Part shown: one piece after another, positions 17,668-26,826 of the stretch | Position numbering within the stretch: the first letter of the stretch is position 1 | Layout of the letters: each line of letters starts with the position of its first letter | NCBI GenBank assembly: GCA_902604835.1 | Contig: CACKZW010000001.1 | Coordinates: forward strand, 95,606 to 159,605 | Reading direction: 5' to 3' | DNA: 64,000 nucleotides | Source of the DNA: an uncultured Candidatus Actinomarina sp. | GTDB taxonomy: Bacteria; Actinomycetota; Acidimicrobiia; Actinomarinales; Actinomarinaceae | Program-made: the position numbers and the translations under genes | The notes under the pieces: generated by a model | Databases searched by the model: none | What the model saw: the letters and a program-made list of their open reading frames with translations, nothing else | Told to the model about the DNA's origin: nothing

Positions 17668-19187
17668 CTCAAATCTTCAACATCAAAGATTTCCTGTGCT
17701 GCTGTTATTCCACCGTCTTCACTTTTTTTTGTAATTTCACTAATTTCTATAATTACACTTATTTCGATTCCCATCAACTTTGCTATCTCAGATTTAACCA
17801 AGTCAGTTATCTCAGATGACTTCTTTAACTCATCAAAAAGAAATTCATTATTTTTATCAACTAACAAAACAAGATCACCATTCGCTCGAACCTCAGGCTT
17901 AATTGATGTCAAGTAAGAAAATTTTCTTGAAGACAATATCTCTTTTAGAGAATTTAAAATTTTGGGCCAGAATATATCAAAATCCTCGATAGATTGTTTT
18001 TTTGTTGATTTTTTTTCTTTTTTCTTTGGTTCAGACTTAACCTCAGCATGTTTTTTTGAATCGTTTAATTCACTTTCATCATTTAATTTTGGCGGTAATA
18101 AATTTGATTGACCTTCTAGAAGATCCAACCTGTATCCTATCGACTTTACGTCTGAACCAAATTCCGGCTTTACTAATTTCATCATGAATAGTTCAAGTTT
18201 TAAATGCTGAGAATTTGAGACAGGTAATGTTGAATTTATTTCGTCTATTAGATCAAGAATTCTTACAAGTTGCTTTGCAGAAATTTTATCATTTGCTTTT
18301 TCTAAATTTTTTGAAAAATTTTCTGACAGAGATTTTAATTTTTCATCTTCAGGTAAATATTTCAAATAAAACAAATTTCTAAAAAATTCAGATACAGAAT
18401 TAGTTATATCGGAAGGTTGTAATCCTTTCGAATATGCATCTCTAATTACAGTCAAAATTTTGCTCGTATCTTGAAACTCAATCGATTCAATTATTTGATC
18501 TATCTCTGAAGAGCCTAGTTTGCCAACTAAGCTAAAAATATTCTCAACTGTTAGGTCAGAACCAAAAGTATTATTTGCCTGCTCAAGTAAGTTAATTGCA
18601 TCTCGAAGTGAACCATCAGAATAGGATGCAATGATCTGTAAAATGTCTTTTTTAAAATTAATCTTTTCTTCTTTTGAGATTTGCTCAAGAACGTTGATTA
18701 TTTTTTCATCCAAAATTTTCTTAAACACAACTTGAGTTGTTCTACTTCTAATGGTCTCAATTACTCTGTCAGGCTCAGTGGTTGCAAGAATAAAAATAAC
18801 GTGCTCTGGTGGCTCTTCGAGTGTTTTTAGAAATGCATTAGAGGCAGCATTTGATAACATATGCACCTCATCCAAAATAAATATTCTTTTTTTCCCAGGA
18901 GATGTTGCAATAAAATTTACACTTTCGTTCATGTCTCTAATGTCATCGACTTTATTGTGGGATGCAGCATCAATTTCAGATACATCAAAAATAGGGTCAC
19001 ATCCAAGTTCTTTGGCAATTATTCTTGCAAGAGAAGTTTTTCCAACACCTTTTGGTCCAGAAAAAAGATAAGCATGACCAATTTTATCATCCGAAATTTG
19101 AGATGAAATAAGGGCTACTGCTTCATCCTGACCAACCATCTCATCTAAGTTTTGAGGCCTATATTTTCTATAAAATGCTTGTTCCAT
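17664..19187 (-). CDS. dnaX: DNA polymerase III subunit gamma/tau lacking the zinc-binding module
   Basis: The 507-residue protein from the ATG at 19185-19187 (MEQAFYRKYRPQNLDEMVGQ) has Walker A GPKGVGKTS near residue 44, IFILDEVHMLS as Walker B, LKTLEEPPEHVIFILATTEP sensor 1 and the IRSRTTQVVF block. It is the clamp-loader ATPase. Between Walker A and the EIDAASHNKVDDIRD block the usual four-Cys zinc finger (CGVCDNC-like, about 20 residues) is absent; only ELGCDPIFDV remains. The tail is a Lys-rich linker and a small C-terminal domain. Confidence 0.93.
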   Translation of the reverse strand: MEQAFYRKYRPQNLDEMVGQDEAVALISSQISDDKIGHAYLFSGPKGVGKTSLARIIAKELGCDPIFDVSEIDAASHNKVDDIRDMNESVNFIATSPGKKRIFILDEVHMLSNAASNAFLKTLEEPPEHVIFILATTEPDRVIETIRSRTTQVVFKKILDEKIINVLEQISKEEKINFKKDILQIIASYSDGSLRDAINLLEQANNTFGSDLTVENIFSLVGKLGSSEIDQIIESIEFQDTSKILTVIRDAYSKGLQPSDITNSVSEFFRNLFYLKYLPEDEKLKSLSENFSKNLEKANDKISAKQLVRILDLIDEINSTLPVSNSQHLKLELFMMKLVKPEFGSDVKSIGYRLDLLEGQSNLLPPKLNDESELNDSKKHAEVKSEPKKKEKKSTKKQSIEDFDIFWPKILNSLKEILSSRKFSYLTSIKPEVRANGDLVLLVDKNNEFLFDELKKSSEITDLVKSEIAKLMGIEISVIIEISEITKKSEDGGITAAQEIFDVEDLS

Positions 19188-19246
19188 ATTACTAAATGCT
19201 AATAGCTTACACATCTATAGTGCACTGAAGAATTAAACTTAGTCAA

Positions 19247-19792
19247 ATGAGAATTGGAGTAGATTTAGACGGTGTTGTTGCAAACTTCACCAAAGGTTGG
19301 ACGACACAGTATGAAGCTGAGTTTGGGAAAAAAATTCTTGAAAAAGACATTACCGAATGGGGTTTATCAAAACCACTCACTCATTTTGAAGAAGAGATAG
19401 ATTTTTGGAAATGGGCAAAAGATATAAACGGTTCTTCAATTTTTAGAAATTTAGATATTTACGAAGATTCTCTAGAAACTCTATATGACTTATCGAAGAT
19501 GGGCCATGACATAGTTATCATATCCTCAAAGCCATGGTGGTCAATTCATGATACATTGATGTGGCTAGGTGAAAAAAAAATTCCAACAAAAGAAATACAT
19601 TTCATTGAGGATAAATGGAAAATTGATTGTGATGTTTACATTGATGATGCGCCGTATCAACTCGATAATTATGTTAAAAATTTAAAGAATAAAGTTATTA
19701 TTAGATTTGTAAGAGAATACAACGATCCTGTAACAGGTGTTCTTGATTTGAATGAATGGAAAGATTTAATTCCTTTATTAAATTCTCTTTAA
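19247..19792 (+). CDS. HAD-superfamily 5'-nucleotidase-like protein (NT5C type)
   Basis: The 181-residue protein has the HAD motif I DLDGVVANF at residues 5-13, motif II in IIISSKPWW (Ser-Ser-Lys) and motif IV in DVYIDDAPYQLD. The spacing, small cap and a tryptophan-rich middle fit the 5'(3')-deoxyribonucleotidase (NT5C) group, which dephosphorylates pyrimidine deoxynucleotides. It lies next to a dGTPase homologue, which suggests deoxynucleotide pool housekeeping. Confidence 0.75.
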   Translation: MRIGVDLDGVVANFTKGWTTQYEAEFGKKILEKDITEWGLSKPLTHFEEEIDFWKWAKDINGSSIFRNLDIYEDSLETLYDLSKMGHDIVIISSKPWWSIHDTLMWLGEKKIPTKEIHFIEDKWKIDCDVYIDDAPYQLDNYVKNLKNKVIIRFVREYNDPVTGVLDLNEWKDLIPLLNSL

Positions 19793-19808
19793 CAATTAAT
19801 CTGAAATC

Positions 19809-20789
19809 ATGAACGATTCCTTCATTCTTAGAGACAGAAAATGGCGAGAAACTAACGAAAGAATAACTTTATCTTCCAATGCAATGCTTTCTGAAAATTC
19901 CAAAGGCAGATTAAGCCATGAGGAGCATGACGAGTTTAGAACTATTTTTGAAAGAGATAGAGATCGAATAATTCATTCAAAAGCATTTAGAAGATTGAAG
20001 CATAAGACTCAAGTGTTTATAAACCCTGATGGTGACCATTTTATTACAAGGATGACTCATACCTTAAATGTAACTCAAGTTGGGAGATCTATTTCAAAAA
20101 CCCTTGGGCTAAATCCAGATTTGACTGAAGCTATATGTCTAGGTCATGATGTGGGTCATTCACCTTTTGGTCATACTGGAGAAGAAATACTTAATGAAAT
20201 GCATCCTAATGGCTGGAGTCATTCTGAAAACTCAGTTAAAATTTTTAGCAAAATTGAAAACCTTAATCTTAGTGTTGAAACTATTGATGGTATTGAAAAA
20301 CATCCTTGGAGATATACTGAAAAGCCTTCCACACAAGAAGGAATGATTTGTAGATTTGCAGACAGGATTGCCTATTTATCTCATGATGTTGAAGACGCAT
20401 TAAGGGCAAATGTAATCAAAATTAGTGATATTCCAAATAAAATTACTAAGGAACTTGGTACCCCTGGAAAGCAATGGATCAATAGTTTGATTTCTGGGAT
20501 ATTTAAAGCTTCAAATAGTAACGAACTAGTAATGGATCCTGAAATTGGAGAAATTATGAATGAATTAAGAGAGTTTATGTTCGACAATGTTTATCTCAGA
20601 AATGAAACTAACAATCAAAGAAAAGAATGTAAAAATATTGTAAAAACGCTTGTCGAATATTTTACAGAAAATAAAAATGAACTACCAAAAAATTATATAC
20701 AAAGTGAAGATGATATTGAAAATTCTATTGATTATGTTGCCGGGATGACTGATAGGTTCGCAATCTCAACTTTTGGAGAGATTAATTAA
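19809..20789 (+). CDS. dGTPase-like HD-domain triphosphohydrolase
   Basis: The 326-residue protein has RDRIIHSKAFRRLKHKTQVF and the HD-domain residues in THTLNVTQVGRSISKTLGLNPDLTEAI and LGHDVGHSPFGHTGEEIL, then the RFADRIAYLSHDVEDALRA block. These are the signature stretches of deoxyguanosinetriphosphate triphosphohydrolase-like proteins that remove triphosphate from dNTPs and are common in Actinobacteria next to primase. The 3' end overlaps the convergent crotonase by 8 bases. Confidence 0.88.
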   Translation: MNDSFILRDRKWRETNERITLSSNAMLSENSKGRLSHEEHDEFRTIFERDRDRIIHSKAFRRLKHKTQVFINPDGDHFITRMTHTLNVTQVGRSISKTLGLNPDLTEAICLGHDVGHSPFGHTGEEILNEMHPNGWSHSENSVKIFSKIENLNLSVETIDGIEKHPWRYTEKPSTQEGMICRFADRIAYLSHDVEDALRANVIKISDIPNKITKELGTPGKQWINSLISGIFKASNSNELVMDPEIGEIMNELREFMFDNVYLRNETNNQRKECKNIVKTLVEYFTENKNELPKNYIQSEDDIENSIDYVAGMTDRFAISTFGEIN

Positions 20790-21591
20790 AATCAGGGTCT
20801 CTTTTTTCAAGAAATGCCAATACACCTTCTTTAAGGTCGTCAGAAATTAGATAGGATGTGTTCCACAATCTAACAAAATCAAGTGCTTGATCGGTTGTTA
20901 GGTCTTCTCCTTTTTGTAAAATCTCTTTTGTACCCTGAACAATATTTTTTGAATTTGAAGCAATCTCTTTAGCCATCTCCAACCCGGCTTTGTGGAGTTC
21001 TTCAACATTTTCATATGTATTACTTACAAATCTTATTTTTTCCGCATGTTCTCCATCAAACTTTCTCCCTGTGAAAGCTAGCTCTCTTAAATCTCCTTTT
21101 GAAACAATTTTTGGCATCCTTTGTAAGATTCCAACATCAGCAACAAGTCCAAGTTTTGTTTCACCTATAGAAAAAACTGCGTCTCGAGTTGAAAGTCGAA
21201 TGTCGCAAGCGGAGACCATACTCGTAGCTCCACCGATACAAAAACCATGGGCTAATGCAATTGTTGGTATTGGAGAATTTGCAATTCTGGTAAATGCATT
21301 TTGTAGGTCCTCTATTAGTTTCATTGTTTCTCTTCTGTCACTTGCGGTAGAAGTTAGATTCTCGTTTAAATTCATGTCTTGCATTAATACTGTTATGTCA
21401 ATGCCTGCAGAAAATGCATCTCCCTTACCTGCCAGCAAAATACACCTTGCTTCTTCTTTTTCTACTATCTCTTCTATTAAGTCAGGAATGCCAAACCATA
21501 CATCAAAATCTAATGCATTTTTTTTATCCGGTCTGTTAATCCAGATATAAGCAACATCATCTTTAATTTCTTTTATTAATTTATCTTCCAT
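20782..21591 (-). CDS. Enoyl-CoA hydratase/isomerase family protein (dienoyl-CoA isomerase-like)
   Basis: The 269-residue protein starts at the ATG at 21589-21591; the longer upstream frame would overlap the divergent nitroreductase. Crotonase blocks are clear: GKGDAFSAGIDITVL and HGFCIGGATSMVSACDIRLSTRDAVFSI form the oxyanion holes, and ETKLGLVADVGILQRMPKIV carries an Asp in the position used by delta3,5-delta2,4-dienoyl-CoA isomerases (ECH1). That residue suggests isomerisation of dienoyl-CoA rather than hydration. No other beta-oxidation gene is nearby. Confidence 0.82.
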   Translation of the reverse strand: MEDKLIKEIKDDVAYIWINRPDKKNALDFDVWFGIPDLIEEIVEKEEARCILLAGKGDAFSAGIDITVLMQDMNLNENLTSTASDRRETMKLIEDLQNAFTRIANSPIPTIALAHGFCIGGATSMVSACDIRLSTRDAVFSIGETKLGLVADVGILQRMPKIVSKGDLRELAFTGRKFDGEHAEKIRFVSNTYENVEELHKAGLEMAKEIASNSKNIVQGTKEILQKGEDLTTDQALDFVRLWNTSYLISDDLKEGVLAFLEKRDPDFN

Positions 21592-21617
21592 ATAAATAAT
21601 CTTAGTAAGATATTTCC

Positions 21618-22277
21618 ATGGATGTATTTGAAGCTTTGTATACAACAAGGGCTATGAGAAGAGTAAAAGAAGATCCAATACCTGAGGATGTTATTAAGTC
21701 CATAATAGATTCAGCAATTCGAGCACCAAGTGGTTCAAATCGTCAGGATTGGAAATTTGTTGTTGTAACTGATCAAGAAGTACGTGAAAAACTTTCTGAC
21801 ATTTATAAAGAAACTTGGGATTATTATGTGAAATCTTTTTACAACAATTCAGAGGATTTAGGTGCGTCAAACTTGAAAGATAAAGATCAAATTGAATCAG
21901 TAAAAAGGATAAGTAATTCTGCAAGTTGGTTGGCAGAAAACTATCATAAAGTACCTTTATTAGTACTTGCCTTTTCTAGGAATGATCCAACTGGATCGTC
22001 AATTTATCCAGCTATTTGGAATTTAATGCTTGCTGCTAGAGGACACGGTATTGGGACTTGCCTTACCACAGTTATGAGTTTTAAAACAGATGATGTATAT
22101 GAAGTTCTTGGGATTCCAACCAATAAAGGATGGACATTAAATGCAACAATAACTGCAGGTTATCCACTTGGAAAATGGGGTGTTGCTGAAAGAAAGCCGG
22201 TTGAAGAAGTCACTTATTTAAATAAATGGGGTGAGTCACCAGATTGGAATCTAACTGAACCTCTTTGGAATTATTAA
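21618..22277 (+). CDS. Nitroreductase family FMN protein
   Basis: The 219-residue protein has the family pattern LYTTRAMRRVKEDPIPEDV at the start, RAPSGSNRQDWKFVVVTD for FMN binding, and LMLAARGHGIGTCLTT in the second half. Members reduce nitro groups, quinones or other electrophiles using NAD(P)H; the substrate is not readable. It is divergent from the crotonase gene, with only 26 bases between the starts, so promoters overlap. Confidence 0.88.
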   Translation: MDVFEALYTTRAMRRVKEDPIPEDVIKSIIDSAIRAPSGSNRQDWKFVVVTDQEVREKLSDIYKETWDYYVKSFYNNSEDLGASNLKDKDQIESVKRISNSASWLAENYHKVPLLVLAFSRNDPTGSSIYPAIWNLMLAARGHGIGTCLTTVMSFKTDDVYEVLGIPTNKGWTLNATITAGYPLGKWGVAERKPVEEVTYLNKWGESPDWNLTEPLWNY

Positions 22278-22305
22278 AAATACCAAATTAAAAAAGACAT
22301 AATTG

Positions 22306-22379
<74 letters not shown>

Positions 22380-22380
22380 T

Positions 22381-22472
<92 letters not shown>

Positions 22473-22479
22473 AAGCATG

Positions 22480-22565
22480 CGGAGGGAGTGGGATTCGAAC
22501 CCACGGTATGGAATACATACATTAGTTTTCAAGACTAACGCCTTCGTCCGCTCGGCCATCCCTCC
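22480..22565 (-). tRNA. tRNA-Ser (UGA)
   Basis: Class II tRNA with acceptor GGAGGGA/UCCCUCC, anticodon UGA in the loop CUUGAAAA, and a long variable arm (UGUAUGUAUUCCAUAC). CCA is not encoded. It reads UCA and probably other UCN codons. Confidence 0.95.
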
Positions 22566-22584
22566 AAATTTAAAATCTTTTGTG

Positions 22585-22673
22585 CGGAGGGAGAGGGATT
22601 CGAACCCTCGAAGGGGATAAACCCTTACACGCTTTCCAAGCGTGCGCACTAGGCCAGACTATGCGATCCCTCC
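22585..22673 (-). tRNA. tRNA-Ser (GGA)
   Basis: Class II tRNA, acceptor GGAGGGA/UCCCUCC, anticodon GGA in the loop UUGGAAA, long variable arm. CCA is not encoded. Its 5' half is nearly identical to the tRNA-Ser(CGA) on the opposite strand at 23179, which suggests duplication. Confidence 0.95.
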
Positions 22674-22701
22674 ATGTAAAAGATCTAAAGTATAAGTTTA
22701 C

Positions 22702-23160
22702 TTATCTCTTACTTTCAAAGAAAGAGGATAATATAACTTCAGATTCATGGGACAAAATATTATCTCTTATCTCAACAAAGTGATTTAGCCTTTTATCTTG
22801 AGGAATATTATATAAGGTATATGCAGCTCCTGACTTTAAATTAGGTGAGCTATATAAAAGTGTCTTTATTCTTGCATTTACAATAGCGCCTGCACACATT
22901 GGATCTGGCTCCAATGTTATTGCGAGGGTAGTTCCTTCAAGTCTCCATGTTTTTAAAATTTTAGATGCCTCTTTTATTACAAGAATTTCAGCATGTGCGG
23001 TTGGATCTTGGTCTATTTCTCTTCTGTTGTGAGCTTTTGCAATTAACTTATCCTCTTCATCGAAAATAGCCGCACCAATAGGAACTTCATCAATTTCAAG
23101 AGCCCTTTTTGCCTCTTGTAGGGCTATTTCCATTTTTTCTATGTCAGATTTATAATTCAT
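22702..23160 (-). CDS. tadA: tRNA-adenosine deaminase TadA with a Cys-to-Asp change in the zinc motif
   Basis: The 152-residue protein has the TadA length and layout: VPIGAAIFDEEDKLIAKAHNRRE, the catalytic HAE (His56, Glu58), and then LEPDPMCAGAIVNAR where the family has PCxxC. The first zinc cysteine is Asp86 (codon GAT, 22903-22905), and the second, Cys89, is kept. TadA deaminates A34 of tRNA-Arg(ACG), encoded a few hundred bases away. Two base changes separate GAT from a Cys codon, so a simple read error is unlikely. Asp can bind zinc, so the enzyme may still be active. Confidence 0.9.
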   Translation of the reverse strand: MNYKSDIEKMEIALQEAKRALEIDEVPIGAAIFDEEDKLIAKAHNRREIDQDPTAHAEILVIKEASKILKTWRLEGTTLAITLEPDPMCAGAIVNARIKTLLYSSPNLKSGAAYTLYNIPQDKRLNHFVEIRDNILSHESEVILSSFFESKR

Positions 23161-23178
23161 TTCCCTAAACTTATTCTA

Positions 23179-23267
23179 GGAGGGATCGCATAGTCCGGCC
23201 TAGTGCGCGACACTCGAAATGTCGTGAGTCTTTATAGGCTCCGTGGGTTCGAATCCCACTCCCTCCG
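23179..23267 (+). tRNA. tRNA-Ser (CGA)
   Basis: Plus-strand class II tRNA: acceptor GGAGGGA/UCCCUCC, anticodon stem CGACA/UGUCG with the loop CUCGAAA (anticodon CGA), long variable arm, T-loop GGUUCGAAUCC. CCA is not encoded. It reads UCG. It is divergent from tadA. Confidence 0.95.
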
Positions 23268-23313
23268 CTTTAAATTCTCTTCTATAAAGCATAAATAAAC
23301 CTACAATATTTTG

Positions 23314-23865
23314 ATGGTTGAATTTGGTATTTTTGCATTTGTAACTTCTATTACTCCTGGGCCCAATAATTCTATGCTAATGGCTTCTGGAATAAGATTT
23401 GGAAGGAAAAGATCATTACCTCATTTTTTTGGTATTTGGTTAGGTTTTAATTTTTTATTCTTCTTAGGAGGTAATTTACTTTCCTACGTTCCAGAGATAA
23501 TTTTTCAGTATCTACAATATGCAGGCTACATAGTCATTTTATATATTGCCTACAGAGTTGCGATAACTAAAACCACAATAAAAGAAAGTAGTAATGAAGA
23601 TAAGCCATTCACTTTTTTACAAGCTGCATTGTTTCAGTGGGTTAATCCAAAAGGAGTCGTCATGGCAGTATCCGGATTGACCGCTTTTCAGATACCACAT
23701 TTACAAGCTAATCTCATTTATTTACTGGTTGGAGGACCTTGCGTTATAACATGGCTTTTTCTTGGACAAAGCCTTCAAAATTTTCTTATAGGTAATCAAA
23801 AATTAGAGAGAATTGTATACGTGATTCTTGCATTAAGTATGGTTGCAAGTTTATTCCTTGCTTAA
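23314..23865 (+). CDS. LysE/RhtB family translocator
   Basis: The 183-residue membrane protein from the ATG at 23314 has about six helices. The N-terminal FVTSITPGPNNSMLMASGIRFGRKRSLPHFFGIWLG is the LysE signature, and FQWVNPKGVVMAVSG fits the middle motif. Such proteins export amino acids or related solutes. It overlaps the convergent serS end by 15 bases. Confidence 0.88.
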   Translation: MVEFGIFAFVTSITPGPNNSMLMASGIRFGRKRSLPHFFGIWLGFNFLFFLGGNLLSYVPEIIFQYLQYAGYIVILYIAYRVAITKTTIKESSNEDKPFTFLQAALFQWVNPKGVVMAVSGLTAFQIPHLQANLIYLLVGGPCVITWLFLGQSLQNFLIGNQKLERIVYVILALSMVASLFLA

Positions 23866-25107
23866 TTTATTAACTCCAAGTATCTGTCCTAAATCATCTG
23901 GAAACATTACACTTCCATCAGGTTGCTGATTGTTTTCAAGTAAGGCAATTAAGATTCTTCCTACTGCTAAAGCTGTACCATTAAGAGTATGCAATATAGT
24001 ATTTCCATCTTCAATTTTTGTTCTCATATTTAATCTTCTTGCTTGAAAATCGGTTGTATTGGAACAAGAGGTTACTTCTCTGTACTTTTGTTGACTTGGT
24101 ATCCATGCCTCGATGTCATATTTTTTTGCTGCAGAAGCTCCTAAATCTCCTGTGCAAACATCAACAACTCTGTAAGGAATTTCAAGATCTTGGAGTATTT
24201 CTTCTTCAATTGTGAGAATGTATTCATGTTCTTCATTTGATTTTTCTGGATCACAAAAGGAGAACATCTCAACTTTATCAAATTGATGAACTCGAAAAAT
24301 ACCACTCGTATCCTTGCCATAAGTTCCTGCCTCTCTTCTGAAACAAGTTGAATAACCGGCATATCTTAGTGGGAGGTTCTGTATGTCTATGATTTCATCA
24401 GTATGTAGAGCTGCTAATGAAACTTCTGATGTGCCAACCAAAAATAGGTCATCGTTTTGAACTTCATAAACTTGATCAGAGTCATCAGGAAAAAACCCTG
24501 TTCCAAATAATGCATTTTCACGAACTAGAACTGGAGGTATTGTTGGGTTAAAGCCTTTTTCTGATAATTTATTTAATGTATACGAAACTAAATTAAATTG
24601 GATTTTTACTAAATCTCCAAATAAATAAGAAAATCTTGAACCTGATATTTTAGAAGCCCTTTCAACATCTATTAATCCAAGGTTTTCACCTATTTCTAGA
24701 TGTGTCATCGGATTTTTAATGTTATTTGGTTCACCAACCTTCTTTATTTCTTTGTTGTCTTCATCAGTTTTACCTACTGGTGAAGAAGAGTTCACTATGT
24801 TGGGAATTTTTATCCATGCATCAAAAAATTCTTCGTCTTTTTGCTGTGTTTCTTCTGAAAGACTTTTTACATTATTGCTAATCTTCTCTGCTTTTTCTAA
24901 GAGAGTAGCTTTTTCTTTTTCGGATGCTGATGCAATTTCCTTGCCCAATTTTTTTTGTTCAGCTCGTAGCTTTTCAGATTCAAACTTTAAAGCCCTTCTA
25001 CTTTCATCAAGAAGTTTTAATTTATCTAAATCAATATTAAGATCTCTTTTTCTTATATTTTCTTCGATTGCTTCAATATTTGTTTTTAAAAGCTGGGGAT
25101 CAATCAT
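23851..25107 (-). CDS. serS: Seryl-tRNA synthetase
   Basis: The 418-residue protein shows the N-terminal long coiled-coil arm (residues about 20-100, rich in Lys/Glu), which contacts the long variable arm of tRNA-Ser, then class II motifs: motif 2 as CFRREAGTYGKDTSGIFRVHQFDKVEMF and motif 3 as LNGTALAVGRILIALLENNQ. The four tRNA-Ser genes of the window sit just upstream. Confidence 0.97.
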   Translation of the reverse strand: MIDPQLLKTNIEAIEENIRKRDLNIDLDKLKLLDESRRALKFESEKLRAEQKKLGKEIASASEKEKATLLEKAEKISNNVKSLSEETQQKDEEFFDAWIKIPNIVNSSSPVGKTDEDNKEIKKVGEPNNIKNPMTHLEIGENLGLIDVERASKISGSRFSYLFGDLVKIQFNLVSYTLNKLSEKGFNPTIPPVLVRENALFGTGFFPDDSDQVYEVQNDDLFLVGTSEVSLAALHTDEIIDIQNLPLRYAGYSTCFRREAGTYGKDTSGIFRVHQFDKVEMFSFCDPEKSNEEHEYILTIEEEILQDLEIPYRVVDVCTGDLGASAAKKYDIEAWIPSQQKYREVTSCSNTTDFQARRLNMRTKIEDGNTILHTLNGTALAVGRILIALLENNQQPDGSVMFPDDLGQILGVNKLSKE

Positions 25108-25110
25108 TTA

Positions 25111-26088
25111 CTAATCCTCGGGAGGTATGAATGCTTTAACTGAATATATGTTATCTTCAAAATCTTCTTCATTTTCTGTTTCTTCGACAAGTATAAACCA
25201 CTCATAGACAATTCCTTTTTCAATTTTTAGCGGTTCTGTGTAATAACTTTTACTTTCAAAGGGTCCAATGGTATTTAATTTTGTTCTTTTCTCAAATATT
25301 GTTTCACCAAATTCATCTGTTACTAAAATCAGAATTAGGACTTCCGTCTCTTCAACATTTCCTTCATTAGCGATCACTAACTGTAGTGAAACCTCTTTGT
25401 CTAGTAAGACCTTGTATCCCTCTTCTGTGGTTGCAATTGATTCGGGAACAAACTCAACACCCGTTACTGAAATATCTCTTTTCAGAAACAAGCCACTTTT
25501 ATTTTCCAAGGCTTTGTCTACAATTACTTCAGCAAATTGATATGCATTTGATTCAATCCCTGTGTACTCAATATTAAAAAAATCAGGCAAAAAAATATTT
25601 TCGGTTTCTGATTTACTATTTATTTCAATCAAAAAATTAATATAAGCTTTATCTCCAACTGATAAGCTTGAGATACTTTCAGCAATGGATTCTTCTAATA
25701 CTTGAGTGTATTCTTGGTCGACTAAATTTAATATTGAAACTTGAAATGTTTCCAATCCTTTTAGCCAGGATGTAGTTGCAATCTCTAAAAGTTCTTTTTC
25801 GCTTCCTTTATATTGACTTTCAGAGTTAATCAAAATATTGTTTGCTTCCTGAGCATTTCTAATGATCTCAATGAACGTTGATTCAAATTCGTCTCTGTTT
25901 AGCTCATCAAAATTTATTAACCTTTGGTAGTCTTTTGATGATTCATTGTGAAGGGTTGAAATTACGTAAGCTTCTTCGAGGAAAGTATTTAAGTCCGAAG
26001 ATTCAGAAAAATTGTCATAAAAACGTAATCCAAAAAATCCAACTCCAATGCTTACGATTATTACAATAAAATACCGTGTTATATTCAT
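25111..26088 (-). CDS. Membrane-anchored extracytoplasmic protein of unknown function
   Basis: The 325-residue protein from the ATG at 26086-26088 has one N-terminal anchor, MNITRYFIVIIVSIGVGFFG, followed by a helical region (about residues 30-160) and a C-terminal beta-rich part resembling a CARDB/Ig-like domain (LQLVIANEGNVEETEVLILILV, FESKSYYTEPLKIEKG). No catalytic motif is visible and I do not recognise a family. It lies between serS and the divergent PP2C-kinase pair, which invites a guess of a cell-envelope role. The longer upstream frame contains two Cys but no convincing start. Confidence 0.6.
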   Translation of the reverse strand: MNITRYFIVIIVSIGVGFFGLRFYDNFSESSDLNTFLEEAYVISTLHNESSKDYQRLINFDELNRDEFESTFIEIIRNAQEANNILINSESQYKGSEKELLEIATTSWLKGLETFQVSILNLVDQEYTQVLEESIAESISSLSVGDKAYINFLIEINSKSETENIFLPDFFNIEYTGIESNAYQFAEVIVDKALENKSGLFLKRDISVTGVEFVPESIATTEEGYKVLLDKEVSLQLVIANEGNVEETEVLILILVTDEFGETIFEKRTKLNTIGPFESKSYYTEPLKIEKGIVYEWFILVEETENEEDFEDNIYSVKAFIPPED

Positions 26089-26169
26089 AGAGTTCTCAAT
26101 GTTTTTTAATTCTTGTTCTTTATACAGTCTAGAAATACAATTACATTTCACAACTAAGATTATTGGTGA

Positions 26170-26823
26170 ATGAAAGATTTTAAAATTGTTTGGTCTGCAA
26201 GAAGTGAATGTGGACCTAATAGAAAAAAAAATGAAGATACAATATTTCCGGCTATTTCTGGGAGTTCAAAGCCACCTTTTAAAGCAGCAGTTTGTGATGG
26301 TCTTGGTGGGCACGTAAATGGCGATGTTGCGAGTAAAATTGCTGCCGATACTCTTCTAGTAGAAATTACAGATTTAAATCAAATAATTACTGAAGCAAAT
26401 AAAAGTATCTTAGAATATCAAGATAAAAATCCATCATCTCTTGGAATGGGAACAACAATGACTGCAATATCTATAAATAGTGATGCACTAATGAAAATTG
26501 GTCATGTCGGTGATAGTAGATGCTATGTATTGTCAGATAGAAATTTGATCAAGGTTACAGAAGATCAAAATGTGCCAGGTTATCAAAATGTTTTAAAACA
26601 AGCACTTGGATCAAATCAAAAACTTAATATACAAGAAGTAGATTTTCAATTGCAGATTGGCGATGTTGTGTTCCTATGTAGTGATGGCCTTTACAATGAA
26701 GTTGGTGAAGAATACATAAAGAAAAAAATGCAAGATGGGATAAGTGCTGATACCTTTGTTAGTGAAGTGTTGTTATTGAATCCTAAAGACAATGTGTCAG
26801 CAATTGTAATTAACTTAGTTTAG
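26170..26823 (+). CDS. PP2C-type Ser/Thr protein phosphatase (PstP-like)
   Basis: The 217-residue protein has the PP2C metal motifs KKNEDTIF, AVCDGLGGHVNGDVAS, GTTMTAI, HVGDSRCYVL and FLCSDGLYNEVGEE. It is followed three bases later by a PASTA kinase, a standard actinobacterial pair in which the phosphatase reverses kinase action. It is soluble, with no membrane segment, and shorter than mycobacterial PstP. Confidence 0.92.
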   Translation: MKDFKIVWSARSECGPNRKKNEDTIFPAISGSSKPPFKAAVCDGLGGHVNGDVASKIAADTLLVEITDLNQIITEANKSILEYQDKNPSSLGMGTTMTAISINSDALMKIGHVGDSRCYVLSDRNLIKVTEDQNVPGYQNVLKQALGSNQKLNIQEVDFQLQIGDVVFLCSDGLYNEVGEEYIKKKMQDGISADTFVSEVLLLNPKDNVSAIVINLV

Positions 26824-26826
26824 ATT

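Noticed and set aside
20990..21550. 186-residue plus-strand ORF opposite the crotonase
   Set aside because: Antisense shadow; the minus-strand crotonase has all family motifs.
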